The notes beneath the pieces were generated by a model. That model was given only the letters and a program-made list of their open reading frames with translations. It ran no database searches and was not told where the DNA came from. The translations under genes were made by a program, and so were the position numbers. Shown one piece after another: positions 9,571 to 20,199 of a stretch of 64,000 nucleotides of DNA; position 1 is the stretch's first letter, and every line of letters begins with the position of its first letter. This DNA comes from Balneatrix alpica DSM 16621 (GTDB taxonomy: Bacteria > Pseudomonadota > Gammaproteobacteria > Pseudomonadales > Balneatricaceae), in the NCBI RefSeq assembly GCF_000619885.1, contig NZ_KK211040.1, positions 303,192 through 367,191 on the forward strand, given 5' to 3'.

Positions 9571-10422
9571 TTATACGGATGCGCCGTTCTGTTGTGCCAA
9601 GGCCCACTGATAGAGCACTTTGCGTGACTCTCCCGTAATTTTTGCCGCCGCTGCCGCGGCCTGGCTCACCGACATCGACTCCAATAGAATTGTCATCACC
9701 CGCTCACCTTCAGCAGAAATACCTGTCTGCTCAGGCTTTTCCACTCCCTGCACAATCAGCACCATCTCACCCTTTTGCTGATTAGCATCGGCACGCACCT
9801 GAGCCAACACCTCAGCAACTGGGCCGGACAGAAAAGTTTCAAAGGTTTTACTCAGTTCGCGCGCTAAAACAAGGTGACGTTCGCCTCCCCAAACACTGTG
9901 CATGGCTTCCAGGGTCGCCAGAATACGATGTGGACTTTCATAACACACAAGCGTCCGCGACTCCTGCGCATAAGCCTGCAGACTTTGCTCTCTAGCTTGT
10001 GCTTTAGCAGGTAAAAAACCTTCAAAAATGAAGCGATCTGTTGGCACTCCGCTGGCACAAAGCGCCGCGATTAGTGCACAGGCCCCCGGCACCGGCACTA
10101 CTTTAAAGCCAGCCTGGCGCACCGCACGCACCAGATAAAAGCCAGGATCGGAGATGAGTGGCGTTCCCGCATCCGAGATAATCGCCACTCTTTCACCCTG
10201 CGTTAATCGCTGTACAATAGCCTCGGTTTGCTGACGTTCATTATGATCATGCACCGCCACCATAGGGGTGCGAATATCAAAATGAGATAACAAGCGCTGG
10301 CTATGGCGCTTATCTTCAGCCGCGATAACATCCACGGAACGTAGTACCTCAAGGGCCCGGGGAGTAATATCGCCAAGATTGCCTATGGGCGTTGCAACTA
10401 TATATAGGGCGTGTTCAAGCAT
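9571..10422 (-). CDS. rsmI: 16S rRNA (cytidine1402-2'-O)-methyltransferase RsmI
   Basis: Tetrapyrrole-methylase-fold enzyme that 2'-O-methylates C1402, the nucleotide also modified by RsmH. The N-terminus LYIVATPIGNLGDITPRAL is the family signature. ISDAGTPLISDPG and VPGACALIAAL form the SAM-binding region, and the C-terminal helical segment ends in KVLYQWAL. Length 283 aa is normal. It is divergent from lpoA with only 34 bases between the starts. Confidence 0.96.
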   Translation of the reverse strand: MLEHALYIVATPIGNLGDITPRALEVLRSVDVIAAEDKRHSQRLLSHFDIRTPMVAVHDHNERQQTEAIVQRLTQGERVAIISDAGTPLISDPGFYLVRAVRQAGFKVVPVPGACALIAALCASGVPTDRFIFEGFLPAKAQAREQSLQAYAQESRTLVCYESPHRILATLEAMHSVWGGERHLVLARELSKTFETFLSGPVAEVLAQVRADANQQKGEMVLIVQGVEKPEQTGISAEGERVMTILLESMSVSQAAAAAAKITGESRKVLYQWALAQQNGASV

Positions 10423-10456
10423 GCCTGGTCACTTTTTTAACAAACAAGGATCGACT

Positions 10457-12277
10457 GTGAGCGTGCGCCATTATAAGAGCCTGGCCTTTGCCCTGGCCAT
10501 AGCAGCTTCCTTAACACTGTCTGGATGTGTTTCTACCGGCACCTCAGTAAATCAAAGTGCTTCTTCCACTAACACTAACAACTGGCAGTCCATTGAGCAT
10601 GTGCAACAACAAGCCGCCACGATGGAGGCCGGTGAACGCGCCGAGTTTTTATTACTCAACGCAGAACAATTGATGACGGATGGACGCCCTGGCGAAGCTA
10701 GTCGCCTCGCCGATTTAGTTGACGCCCAACAACTCGATGCAGAGCTGCAACTGGAATACGCCTTCCTGCGCGCTAAGCTCGAAATCAATCGTCAGGATGC
10801 CGGGCAAGCACTGTTTTGGTTGCACTCTCCTATTTTCAAACGCATCCAACTCAGCGCCGTCGACGCCCAGTTATTGCATCAATTACGTGCCCAGGCACAT
10901 GAAATGAGCCAGCAGTGGCTCCTAGCAGCGCAAGAACGGATTAACCTGGCAGCCTTGCTACAGGGAGAACAGCGGCAAACTCAGCACAACCTGATTTGGA
11001 GCAACCTCAATAAGAGCCGCGATACAGAACTACAACAAGCCCGCCGCGAAGCCTTGGATGAGCATAGCCAAGGCTGGTTGGAACTTGCCTTACTCGTTCG
11101 CCAAAGCAGCGATCTGGCGCAACAACTACAACAGGTCACTAACTGGAAGCGCAACTATCCTCAGCACCCGGCAAGCACCCAGTTACCCGGGGAGTTAGCC
11201 TCACTACTGCAAACCAATCTGAGTCTCCCCCCCCGAGTGGCGCTATTACTGCCTTTCTCTGGTCAGTACGCCAGTGTCGCCCAAGCCATTCAGCAAGGCT
11301 TTATGCAAGCCTACTTTCTGCGTCAGCAAAGTGGACTTCCCACACCAGAAGTACTGATGAAGGACAGTGAGCACTACCCCAATCTACTTTCACTCTATGA
11401 TGAGTTGCGTAGCCAGGAAGTCGAGTTCATCGTTGGCCCCCTGCGCAAAGAACAACTACAACAACTCCTACAGGTTGATCAGCTCAGCATCCCCACTCTG
11501 GCACTCAATCAAGTGGATGCCCCCTATTACCCCGATCAACTCTTTATGTACAGTCTGCAAATTGAGGATGAAGCCAAGCAATTAGCTGATCAGGCCTGGC
11601 AAGCAGGGCAGCGCCGCCCTCTCCTCTTGATCCAACAAACCGACTGGGCTAAGCGTGCAGCCGATGCCTTTAGTCAGCGCTGGCAGGAATTGGGCGGGCA
11701 AATCCAGGATAAGTATCAGTTCAATGCCGATGAGCCCTTTGTCGAGCGAGTCAAAGACTGGCTACAACTCTCCCATAGCGTTAGCCAAATTAAGGCACTG
11801 CAGAAGCGTAATAGTGGCAGCGTCTTGCCCGGCAGACGCCAGGACATCGACATGATCTTTACCGTGGCCCAACCCCAGGCGGCACGCCAATTATTACCTG
11901 CCTTAGCCTTTAACTTTGCCAGCGATCTGCCCGTTTATGCTACTTCGCACATCTATTCAGGCCAGCCCAACCCACAACTTGATCAAGACCTGAACGGTGT
12001 ACACTTCACCCTGATGCCCATCCTGCTCAAGGCAGCAGAAGGCAGCAGCGATGTACCGGAAATGCCCGCCAACCTGCTCACTTTCTACGCTATGGGTAAG
12101 GATGCCTTCGAACTCTTCATGCGTTTACCCCTAATGCAGGAGCACCACAGCAGTCGTGTTTATGGCGAATCAGGGAACCTCTGGCTCACGCCGCCCTTAA
12201 TTCAACGGGAGCTGAGCTTCGTAAAAATGCGTAGCGGCACCCCTTATCCGCTACTCACTAACCAGCCTCAGGACTAA
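10457..12277 (+). CDS. lpoA: Penicillin-binding protein activator LpoA (outer-membrane lipoprotein)
   Basis: LppC-family outer-membrane lipoprotein that in E. coli activates the bifunctional synthase PBP1A. A signal peptide ends in the lipobox LSGC (Cys24 from the chosen start). An N-terminal TPR-like helical region is followed by a periplasmic-binding-protein-like domain from about residue 260 (RVALLLPFSGQYASVAQAI; LALNQVDAP). I choose the GTG at 10457 because AAGGA (10446-10450) precedes it and the signal peptide begins there; upstream ATGs (10379, 10421) overlap rsmI and add residues before the signal. It opens the lpoA-yraN-gmhA/diaA-dolP run. Confidence 0.93.
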   Translation: MSVRHYKSLAFALAIAASLTLSGCVSTGTSVNQSASSTNTNNWQSIEHVQQQAATMEAGERAEFLLLNAEQLMTDGRPGEASRLADLVDAQQLDAELQLEYAFLRAKLEINRQDAGQALFWLHSPIFKRIQLSAVDAQLLHQLRAQAHEMSQQWLLAAQERINLAALLQGEQRQTQHNLIWSNLNKSRDTELQQARREALDEHSQGWLELALLVRQSSDLAQQLQQVTNWKRNYPQHPASTQLPGELASLLQTNLSLPPRVALLLPFSGQYASVAQAIQQGFMQAYFLRQQSGLPTPEVLMKDSEHYPNLLSLYDELRSQEVEFIVGPLRKEQLQQLLQVDQLSIPTLALNQVDAPYYPDQLFMYSLQIEDEAKQLADQAWQAGQRRPLLLIQQTDWAKRAADAFSQRWQELGGQIQDKYQFNADEPFVERVKDWLQLSHSVSQIKALQKRNSGSVLPGRRQDIDMIFTVAQPQAARQLLPALAFNFASDLPVYATSHIYSGQPNPQLDQDLNGVHFTLMPILLKAAEGSSDVPEMPANLLTFYAMGKDAFELFMRLPLMQEHHSSRVYGESGNLWLTPPLIQRELSFVKMRSGTPYPLLTNQPQD

Positions 12278-12278
12278 C

Positions 12279-13812
<1,534 letters not shown>

Positions 13813-13815
13813 GCT

Positions 13816-14253
13816 TTACTTCACTACCTTTAGCTTGGCTCTACCCTTAGGCGGGGTGGGGTCAGGCTGCTCATCCCCGTCATCCTCTGCTACACCCTCA
13901 CCAGCCTCTCGCCCTGCTGCGATAGCATCCAACTCTTCTGCACCAGGCTCAAAGCCAAAGCCCATTCCCTGGCCATTTTCTCGCGCATAAATCGCTAAGA
14001 CCGCCGCAATTGGCACAACGACCTGCATCGGCACCCCACCAAAACGGGCTGAAAAAGTAACATCGGCATTAGTCATTTGCAGCCCCTGTACCGCGGAGGG
14101 AGCGACATTCAAGGTAATCTGTCCCTCTTGCACAAATTGACGCGGCACCCTCACCCCAGGACACTCGGCATCCACCACAATATGCGGTGTCATTTGGTTT
14201 TCCAGCACCCACTCATAGAGTGCGCGCAGCAAAAACGGACGACTTGCTAACAT
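13816..14253 (-). CDS. sspB: ClpXP protease specificity-enhancing factor SspB
   Basis: Adaptor that delivers ssrA-tagged and other substrates to ClpXP. The N-terminal substrate-binding domain starts with RPFLLRALYEWVLENQMTPH and includes ARFGGVPMQVVVPIAAVLAIYARENG. A long acidic, flexible linker follows, ending in the ClpX-docking tail KGRAKLKVVK, which resembles the E. coli XB motif. Length is 145 aa. It lies downstream of sspA, separated by a terminator-like hairpin. Confidence 0.95.
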   Translation of the reverse strand: MLASRPFLLRALYEWVLENQMTPHIVVDAECPGVRVPRQFVQEGQITLNVAPSAVQGLQMTNADVTFSARFGGVPMQVVVPIAAVLAIYARENGQGMGFGFEPGAEELDAIAAGREAGEGVAEDDGDEQPDPTPPKGRAKLKVVK

Positions 14254-14299
14254 GCATTACCTCTTACTTGGCCAAGCACGACCATACTATTACACCAAC

Positions 14300-14320
14300 A
14301 AAAAGGGGGCCTATGCCCCC
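14300..14320 (-). terminator. Rho-independent terminator or attenuator between sspA and sspB
   Basis: Read on the minus strand, GGGGGC-ATAG-GCCCCC forms a six-bp G/C stem with a four-base loop directly followed by TTTTTG. It lies 25 bases after the sspA stop and about 46 bases before the sspB start. SspB would need read-through or its own promoter. Confidence 0.8.
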
Positions 14321-14344
14321 TCTAGCCTGCTCCAATCAGCACGC

Positions 14345-14974
14345 TTAGCTGCGCATTTCCTTCTCTGCCTCAGAGAGGCTCAGGCGGAAAGACTCGCGCT
14401 CGAACACTCGACTCATATACTTCAGCAGAGGCTTCGCTGACTTTTCTGGCAACTCAATCCCCAGCACTGGCAAACGCCACAAAATAGGTGCAGCACAGCA
14501 ATCCACCAAGGTGAACTCCTCACTCATAAAGTAAGGCAGCTCATTAAAGATCGGCGCGATTGTAATCAGGTTGTCGCGCAAGTTCTGTCGAGCCTGTTCT
14601 ACCGTAGCGGCATCTTTATTGGCCAGAATCGTGTCAACATCGCCACACCAATCACGTTGAATACGATACATCAGCTGACGGCTTTCGGCGCGGGCAACAG
14701 GATATACGGGCAACAAGGGCGGATGGGGGAAACGCTCATCCAGGTACTCCATCATGATATTGGCTTCATAGAGCACCAAATCACGATCCAACAACGTGGG
14801 CAGGGAGTTATAAGGATTCAGGGATGTGACATCTTCCGGCAAATGATCCGGATCAGTGTCCAGCACATCTACAGTAACCCCCTTCTCCGCCAACACGATA
14901 CGAACACGGTGACTGTAATGATCTTCACCATGCGAGAAAAAGGTCATTGAAGAACGCTTAGCCACAACACCCAT
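14345..14974 (-). CDS. sspA: Stringent starvation protein A SspA
   Basis: RNA-polymerase-associated protein with a glutathione-S-transferase fold but no expected GST activity. The thioredoxin-like half begins [19 protein letters not shown] and continues with [30 protein letters not shown]; the helical half holds [23 protein letters not shown] choose the ATG at 14972-14974, with AGAGG upstream; an ATG 17 codons earlier lacks family support. Length is 209 aa. It lies between petC and sspB, as in pseudomonads. Confidence 0.95.
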   Translation of the reverse strand: MGVVAKRSSMTFFSHGEDHYSHRVRIVLAEKGVTVDVLDTDPDHLPEDVTSLNPYNSLPTLLDRDLVLYEANIMMEYLDERFPHPPLLPVYPVARAESRQLMYRIQRDWCGDVDTILANKDAATVEQARQNLRDNLITIAPIFNELPYFMSEEFTLVDCCAAPILWRLPVLGIELPEKSAKPLLKYMSRVFERESFRLSLSEAEKEMRS

Positions 14975-15014
14975 GTCGTTAACCTCTTTATCAATTAAAA
15001 ACGCAGAAATGCCA

Positions 15015-15038
15015 ACGCGGCCCACTGGGGAGCCGCGT
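15015..15038 (-). terminator. Hairpin after petC, possible terminator
   Basis: Minus strand: ACGCGGC pairs with GCCGCGT around a ten-base loop, 22 bases after the petC stop. The nearest T run is about 15 bases further on, so it is a weak intrinsic terminator at best. It may mark the end of the petABC transcript before sspA. Confidence 0.45.
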
Positions 15039-15060
15039 AAAACAAGCTAACTTTTATGGC

Positions 15061-15849
15061 TTAGTGCACGTCACGCCAGTATTCGCGTTTCAGTGCATAG
15101 GCAAACACAAAGAAGATAGCGAGGAAGATCAACACATAGGTACCCAAGCGCTGACTTTCAAGCTTAGAGGGCTCACCGATGTAGACCATGAAGTTAACCA
15201 GATCATAAACAAACTGGTCATACTCCGCAGTGGTCATCTTCGCCGTTTCAGGACGAATGCCAATGACATCGCACTGAGTTTCTTCAAAGGCCTTACCCGT
15301 CAAAGGATCAACCTTAGTGTTGCCATTCTCGTCCTTAACCGCTACAGGCTTACAGGTCTTTTCAGGAATACCCTGAAGCTCCATCAGCACATGCGGCATG
15401 CCCACATTGGGGAACACGGTATTGTTCACACCGAAAGGACGACTCTCATCAACATAGAATGCACGCAGATAGGTGTACAACCAATCTGCACCACGCAGAC
15501 GTGCTTCCAAAGTCAAGTCAGGAGGAGGCGCACCAAACCACGCTTTCGCATCTTCTGCACGCATGGCAATGGTCATCTGCTCACCAATTTTATGGCCTGG
15601 CAGCAGCAGATTCTGCTCCACAATATCTGCAGGCACACCCAGATCCTGAGCTGCACGCTCATAACGCTGATAGTTAGCAGAGTGACAGCTCAGGCAGTAG
15701 TTTTTAAATGCTGCCCAACCACGCTGCAAAGAAGCCGTATCGTGCAAATCAGTACGATGCTCGTCGAGTGGAATCGCAGGGCCACCCGCCGCGACCGCCA
15801 TCACTGGCAGTAACGCGGAAAATAAGAAGGCAATTAGCTTTTTCATCAT
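15061..15849 (-). CDS. petC: Ubiquinol-cytochrome c reductase, cytochrome c1 subunit
   Basis: Haem-c subunit of the bc1 complex that passes electrons from the Rieske protein to a soluble or membrane cytochrome. A cleavable signal peptide ends near AVAAGG. The haem attachment site CLSCH lies near residue 53, and NVGMPHVL probably carries the axial methionine region. A C-terminal anchor (YVLIFLAIFFVFAYAL) is followed by basic residues. Two adjacent ATGs occur; the second overlaps the petB stop (ATGA). Length is 262 aa. Confidence 0.95.
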   Translation of the reverse strand: MMKKLIAFLFSALLPVMAVAAGGPAIPLDEHRTDLHDTASLQRGWAAFKNYCLSCHSANYQRYERAAQDLGVPADIVEQNLLLPGHKIGEQMTIAMRAEDAKAWFGAPPPDLTLEARLRGADWLYTYLRAFYVDESRPFGVNNTVFPNVGMPHVLMELQGIPEKTCKPVAVKDENGNTKVDPLTGKAFEETQCDVIGIRPETAKMTTAEYDQFVYDLVNFMVYIGEPSKLESQRLGTYVLIFLAIFFVFAYALKREYWRDVH

Positions 15850-17105
15850 CCGGTCACTCGCTCAGGTACAGGTTTGGTGGATTCCATGCGGGTGTAGAAC
15901 GGCATCAGAATGAAGTAGGCGAAATACAGGGTAGTACAGATCTGAGAGACCACAGTACGAGCACCAGTAGAAGGCAGTGCACCCAATACACCTAAAATCA
16001 CAAAGCTGACAGCGAAGATTACCATCCACAGTTTGCTCAACCAGCCTTTGTAGCGGATGGATTTAACTGGTGAACGGTCCAGCCAAGGCAGCACAAACAG
16101 AATCGCAATCGCTGCCCCCATCACAACCACACCCCAGAATTTCGCATCCACACCAAATAATGGATAGGTAACTGCGCGCAGCATGGCGTAGAAAGGAGTG
16201 AAGTACCACACAGGAGCGATATGCTCAGGGGTTTTCAATGGGTTCGCCGGTTCAAAGTTAGGCTTCTCGATGAAATAGCCACCCATCTCCGGGAAGAAGA
16301 ACACCACAGTACAGAACACCATCAGGAACACTACCACACCTACAATGTCTTTCACGGTGTAGTAGGGATGGAAAGGAATACCATCTACAGGAATACCGTT
16401 CTCATCTTTATTCGCTTTAATTTCAATACCGTCGGGGTTGTTAGAACCCACTTCATGCAGCGCAATAATATGCAGTACTACCAGTGCCAGTAACACGATA
16501 GGCAACGCAATAACATGCAGCGAGAAGAAACGGTTCAGGGTAATACCAGAGATCAGGAAGTCACCACGCACCCATTGCGCCAGATCCTCACCTACAACTG
16601 GGATGGCACCAAACAGGGAAATAATTACCTGAGCGCCCCAGTATGACATCTGTCCCCAAGGCAGCAGATAACCCATGAAGGCTTCAGCCATTAGCGCCAG
16701 GTAAATTGTCATACCAAAAATCCACACCAACTCACGCGGCTTACGGTACGAGCCGTATAACATGCCACGGAACATATGCAGATAAACCACAACGAAGAAG
16801 GCAGAAGCGCCAGTAGAGTGCAGATAGCGAATCAACCAACCGTATTCAACATCACGCATGATGTATTCAACGGAAGCAAAAGCCCCTTCGGCGCTGGGGT
16901 TAAAGCTCATAGTCAACCAAACACCTGTCAGGATCTGGTTAACCAGCACTAAAAGTGCCAGGGAGCCAAAGAAATACCAAAAGTTAAAGTTTTTCGGCGC
17001 GTAGTATTTGGACAGATGATCTTCCCACATTTGGGTAGCGGGAAAGCGCTCATCAATCCAGCCCATCAGGCCACCGGACGCCTTGCTGCGGTTCGGGTTA
17101 CCCAT
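15846..17105 (-). CDS. petB: Ubiquinol-cytochrome c reductase, cytochrome b subunit
   Basis: Membrane core of the bc1 complex holding haems bL and bH and the two quinol sites. Spans include the haem-ligand pairs in RYLHSTGASAFFVVVYLHMF and HVIALPIVLLALVVLHIIALH. The conserved Qo-site PEW-type loop appears here as PVWYFTPFYAMLRA. Length 419 aa corresponds to a full-length fused cytochrome b rather than split b6/subunit IV. It abuts petA and overlaps petC. Confidence 0.97.
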   Translation of the reverse strand: MGNPNRSKASGGLMGWIDERFPATQMWEDHLSKYYAPKNFNFWYFFGSLALLVLVNQILTGVWLTMSFNPSAEGAFASVEYIMRDVEYGWLIRYLHSTGASAFFVVVYLHMFRGMLYGSYRKPRELVWIFGMTIYLALMAEAFMGYLLPWGQMSYWGAQVIISLFGAIPVVGEDLAQWVRGDFLISGITLNRFFSLHVIALPIVLLALVVLHIIALHEVGSNNPDGIEIKANKDENGIPVDGIPFHPYYTVKDIVGVVVFLMVFCTVVFFFPEMGGYFIEKPNFEPANPLKTPEHIAPVWYFTPFYAMLRAVTYPLFGVDAKFWGVVVMGAAIAILFVLPWLDRSPVKSIRYKGWLSKLWMVIFAVSFVILGVLGALPSTGARTVVSQICTTLYFAYFILMPFYTRMESTKPVPERVTG

Positions 17106-17701
17106 TAGGCAGTCTCCTTATCAACACCCACGACAATGGTATTGTCATCCAGGTAGGAATGGGGGGGGATTACCAGGTTGGTGGGGGCAGGAACCCCTTT
17201 ATAAACCCGACCGGACAAGTCAAAACGAGAGCCATGGCATGGGCAAAAGAAACCACCCAACCAATCACTACCCAAGTCTGCTGGCCCAACTTCAGGACGA
17301 TAAGTAGGAGAACATCCCAAGTGAGTACAGATCCCCACCATTACTGCCACATCAGGCTTTAAGGAGCGAGTTGCCTCCTTGGGGATATAGTCCGGCTGCT
17401 GCGGCTTTTCAGAAAACGGATCAGCCACAACCTCGTTCATTTTTTCGAGATTAGCGATCATCTCGTCACTGCGCTTCACCACCCACACTGGCTTGCCACG
17501 CCACTCGACAATCATCTGCTGACCAACTTCCAGCTTGCTAATGTCGACTTTTACCGGAGCACCGGCCGCCTTTGCTTTGGCGCTGGGGTTCCAGGAGGCT
17601 ACGAAGGGTACTGCAGCGCCGACCGCTCCAACCGCACCGACTACGGAGGTTGAGGCGACCAGGAAACGCCGACGTCCCTTATTCACGCCGTCATTGCTCA
17701 T
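17105..17701 (-). CDS. petA: Ubiquinol-cytochrome c reductase, Rieske iron-sulfur subunit
   Basis: Carries the [2Fe-2S] cluster that takes the first electron from ubiquinol. A twin-arginine-like signal anchor ([20 protein letters not shown]) retains it in the membrane. Cluster ligands are in CTHLGC and CPCHGS. I choose the ATG at 17699-17701 (198 aa), preceded by GGGAGA; the frame remains open 33 codons upstream without family resemblance. It is first in petABC. Confidence 0.96.
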   Translation of the reverse strand: MSNDGVNKGRRRFLVASTSVVGAVGAVGAAVPFVASWNPSAKAKAAGAPVKVDISKLEVGQQMIVEWRGKPVWVVKRSDEMIANLEKMNEVVADPFSEKPQQPDYIPKEATRSLKPDVAVMVGICTHLGCSPTYRPEVGPADLGSDWLGGFFCPCHGSRFDLSGRVYKGVPAPTNLVIPPHSYLDDNTIVVGVDKETA

Positions 17702-17800
17702 TACAGGTTTTCTCCCATATACGCATACTTTACCCGCTGCCCATCTCAGCGAATAAAACGGAATGCTTGTGCACGGCACCAAATCACGGAAATGCCGCAA

Positions 17801-17829
17801 ATGGTAATGAAATTACGCGACCAACACAA
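17801..17829 (-). promoter_or_regulatory. Candidate promoter of petABC
   Basis: Minus-strand TTGTGT (17829-17824) and TACCAT (17806-17801) are separated by 17 bases, about 100 bases upstream of the petA start and downstream of the rpsI terminator. Both boxes are moderate matches, so this is only a candidate. Confidence 0.4.
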
Positions 17830-17875
17830 GGCAAAAACCTTGATGCAAATAAGGTTTTAGTCTAACTCCAGAAAC

Positions 17876-17906
17876 AAAAAACCCCATGGAATCCATGGGG
17901 TTTTTT
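17876..17906 (-). terminator. Terminator of rplM-rpsI
   Basis: A near-perfect inverted repeat built on ACCCCATGG / CCATGGGGT is flanked by A and T runs. On the minus strand it ends in six T residues, 16 bases after the rpsI stop. No plus-strand gene ends here, so it serves the ribosomal operon and insulates petABC. Confidence 0.92.
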
Positions 17907-17921
17907 GCCAATCCCAAACGA

Positions 17922-18314
17922 TTAACGCTTGGAGAATTGAGGACGCTTACGGGCTTTACGCAGACCCACTTTCTTACGCTCAACTTCACGAGCATCGCGA
18001 GTCACATAACCCGCTTTACGCAGTGCAGAGCGCAGAGTCTCGTCATACTGCATCAGCGCACGGGTAATACCGTGACGGATAGCACCGGCCTGACCGGAGT
18101 TACCACCGCCAGCAACAGTGATTACCACATCAAACTTTTCAGTCGCATCTACCAGCTCTAGAGGCTGGCGTACTACCATGCGGGCAGTTTCGCGACCAAA
18201 GTACTCTTCCAGAGTACGCTTGTTAATCAGAATACGACCACTACCCGGCTTTAGGAACACACGGGCAGAAGAGGTCTTGCGACGACCGGTACCGTAGTAT
18301 TGAGTCACAGACAT
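17922..18314 (-). CDS. rpsI: 30S ribosomal protein S9
   Basis: Small-subunit head protein whose C-terminal tail reaches the P site. [19 protein letters not shown] at the start, [17 protein letters not shown] in the middle, and the basic tail ending KRPQFSKR are the family hallmarks. Length is 130 aa. It is co-transcribed with rplM 12 bases upstream. Confidence 0.98.
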   Translation of the reverse strand: MSVTQYYGTGRRKTSSARVFLKPGSGRILINKRTLEEYFGRETARMVVRQPLELVDATEKFDVVITVAGGGNSGQAGAIRHGITRALMQYDETLRSALRKAGYVTRDAREVERKKVGLRKARKRPQFSKR

Positions 18315-18326
18315 GGCTACCTTCCC

Positions 18327-18755
18327 TTACACATTCAGTTCTTGGGGCTGCTGGGCAGCGTGAGGATGCTCGGCACCAGCGTATACCTTCAGTTTGGCAT
18401 ACATGGCGCGACCCAGAGGACCCTTGGGCAGCATGCCGCGTACGGCCAGCTCAATAACACGCTCAGGCGCGTGATCGATCAGCTGGTCAAAGCTCATGGA
18501 CTTCAAACCACCAGGATAACCAGTGTGGCGGTGGTACATCTTGTCCGCACCCTTGTTACCAGTTACGCGCACCTTGGCAGCGTTCACTACTACAATGTAG
18601 TCACCGGTATCAACGTGAGGAGTATATTCAGTCTTATGCTTGCCACGCAGACGGCGGGCAATTTCGGTGGCCAAACGACCCAGGGTCTTGCCCTCGGCGT
18701 TCACCACAAACCAGTCACGCTGTACAGCGTCTGGCTTAGCGCTCAGAGTTTTCAT
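18327..18755 (-). CDS. rplM: 50S ribosomal protein L13
   Basis: Early-assembling large-subunit protein, 142 aa. [17 protein letters not shown], the basic [19 protein letters not shown], and the MLPKGPLGR motif are visible. In E. coli L13 represses its own operon at the mRNA leader; the leader here contains two hairpins that could serve that purpose. Confidence 0.98.
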   Translation of the reverse strand: MKTLSAKPDAVQRDWFVVNAEGKTLGRLATEIARRLRGKHKTEYTPHVDTGDYIVVVNAAKVRVTGNKGADKMYHRHTGYPGGLKSMSFDQLIDHAPERVIELAVRGMLPKGPLGRAMYAKLKVYAGAEHPHAAQQPQELNV

Positions 18756-18776
18756 CGCTTTCTTCCTATCCAGCCT

Positions 18777-18839
18777 GCATCAACGATGATGCGGCTACCT
18801 ATTTTTATTCGTTGTAACCCGAACATGCCCGGTTACAAC
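18777..18839 (-). promoter_or_regulatory. Structured rplM leader, candidate L13 autoregulatory region
   Basis: In the transcript direction, GTTGTAACC (18839-18831) pairs perfectly with GGTTACAAC (18819-18811) around an 11-base loop. A second hairpin, GCATCA with TGATGC around four bases (18792-18777), follows about 20 bases before the rplM start. The hairpins are seen directly. A role in translational feedback by L13 is inferred from the autoregulation known in E. coli. Confidence 0.6.
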
Positions 18840-18871
18840 ACAATACACCCACCCCTAGAGGCAGGCGGCGC

Positions 18872-18899
18872 ATTATAGCGACATTCCACTCTAATGCAA
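18872..18899 (-). promoter_or_regulatory. Promoter of rplM-rpsI
   Basis: Minus-strand consensus TATAAT at 18877-18872, with TTGCAT at 18899-18894 and a 16-base spacer. Transcription would start near 18865, giving a leader of about 110 bases that contains the hairpin pair. It lies just after the zapE stop. Confidence 0.75.
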
Positions 18900-18909
18900 A
18901 GGCTAAACA

Positions 18910-20016
18910 TTAAGCACGGTGGGCTCGCGCCAGGTACTCTTTGGACTGCATTTCCAGCAAGCGGCTGGTGGTACGCTCAAACTCAAAACTCAGGCGCCCT
19001 CCCGCATATAGCTCATGCAATGCTACTTCAGCGGATAAAATAAGCTTCACCCCAGAGTCATAAAACTCATCGACCAAATTGATAAAGCGGCGAGCTTGGT
19101 CATCTTTATTCCCCCCCAACTGGGGAACATTCGAAACCAACACGGCATGAAACTCTTTGGCTAACTCGATATAGTCATTTTGACTGCGCGGACCATCACA
19201 CAACTCGACGAAATCAAACCAAGCCACATCCTCACAAATTTTTCGTGCCCGAATGCCACGCCCATTAATCTGTAAAACGGGCGCCTCCTCCAGCTCCTCT
19301 ATATCAGGCACGAGCGCAGTAAAACTTTCATTCAGACTAACATCCGCAGCGGCATCCAGAGGCCAGTGATAAAGCTCTGCCTGTTCCAATGCCCGCAGAC
19401 GATAATCTACCCCACCATCGACATTCACGACTTCTGTATGTTTATTAAGCAAGGCAATGGCCGGTAAAAAACGCTGACGCTGCAAGCCATCCTTATACAA
19501 ACCATCAGGAACGATGTTAGAAGTGGTCACCAAGGTCACACCATTGGCAAACAGCTGCTCCAGCAAGCCACCGAGTATCATCGCATCCGTGATATCAGTA
19601 ACAAAGAACTCGTCAAAGCAGAGCACTCGGGTTTCCGCCGCATACTTACGCCCAATCACAACCAGCGGATTTGGCGTACCCGCTAAAGCCTTCAAGTCTT
19701 CATGCACCCGCTGCATAAAGCGGTGAAAATGCAGACGCAACTTCTGCTCAAACGGCAAACAGTCATAGAAGGTGTCCATCAAATAGGTTTTACCCCGTCC
19801 GACGCCCCCCCAAAAATACAGCCCTTTAACAGGCTCCACCTGCTTCTTGGCAAACTTAGTACTGAGTCGTTGTAACAACCCCGACTTGGGCTGGTGTTGT
19901 CGCACCAATAGCTCTTCATAGACCCGTTGCAGGTGCATTACCGCCTGCTCCTGGGCAGGGTCATAGAGGAAGTCGGGGCGGGTCAGATCCTGACGATATC
20001 TCTCCAGCGGAGTCAT
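18910..20016 (-). CDS. zapE: Cell division ATPase ZapE (AFG1 family)
   Basis: AAA+-like ATPase recruited late to the Z ring in E. coli; the mitochondrial relative Lace1/Afg1 assists protein turnover. Walker A is GGVGRGKTYLMD near residue 80, Walker B is VLCFDEFFVTDI, and the segment VTLVTTSNIVPDGLYKDGLQR is characteristic. The start is set at the ATG at 20014-20016 (MTPLERYRQDLTRPDFLYD), where pseudomonad homologues start; 23 codons open upstream look unrelated. Length is 368 aa. Confidence 0.94.
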   Translation of the reverse strand: MTPLERYRQDLTRPDFLYDPAQEQAVMHLQRVYEELLVRQHQPKSGLLQRLSTKFAKKQVEPVKGLYFWGGVGRGKTYLMDTFYDCLPFEQKLRLHFHRFMQRVHEDLKALAGTPNPLVVIGRKYAAETRVLCFDEFFVTDITDAMILGGLLEQLFANGVTLVTTSNIVPDGLYKDGLQRQRFLPAIALLNKHTEVVNVDGGVDYRLRALEQAELYHWPLDAAADVSLNESFTALVPDIEELEEAPVLQINGRGIRARKICEDVAWFDFVELCDGPRSQNDYIELAKEFHAVLVSNVPQLGGNKDDQARRFINLVDEFYDSGVKLILSAEVALHELYAGGRLSFEFERTTSRLLEMQSKEYLARAHRA

Positions 20017-20199
20017 GCTTATATATTCCGGTAGGCAGGTCATAGAACGGGCGTGTACTTTAATAGAAGCCAACTGGGATGCCAATACGCCAAAAGCCTG
20101 GAGTCAGATCAATTGTTTTATCCTGCTCTGTGGGTGGAGCCTAGCCTTAGCATGCAATATGATAGGCCCCAGGATAGATCTCGTTGGTAGGAGTAATTT

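Noticed and set aside
9048..9638. Long plus-strand open frame (about 196 codons)
   Set aside because: It runs antisense across RNase P RNA, whose conserved core and P1 helix explain the region.
15064..15813. 249-codon plus-strand open frame
   Set aside because: Antisense to petC, with no recognisable domain; a shadow of biased codon use.
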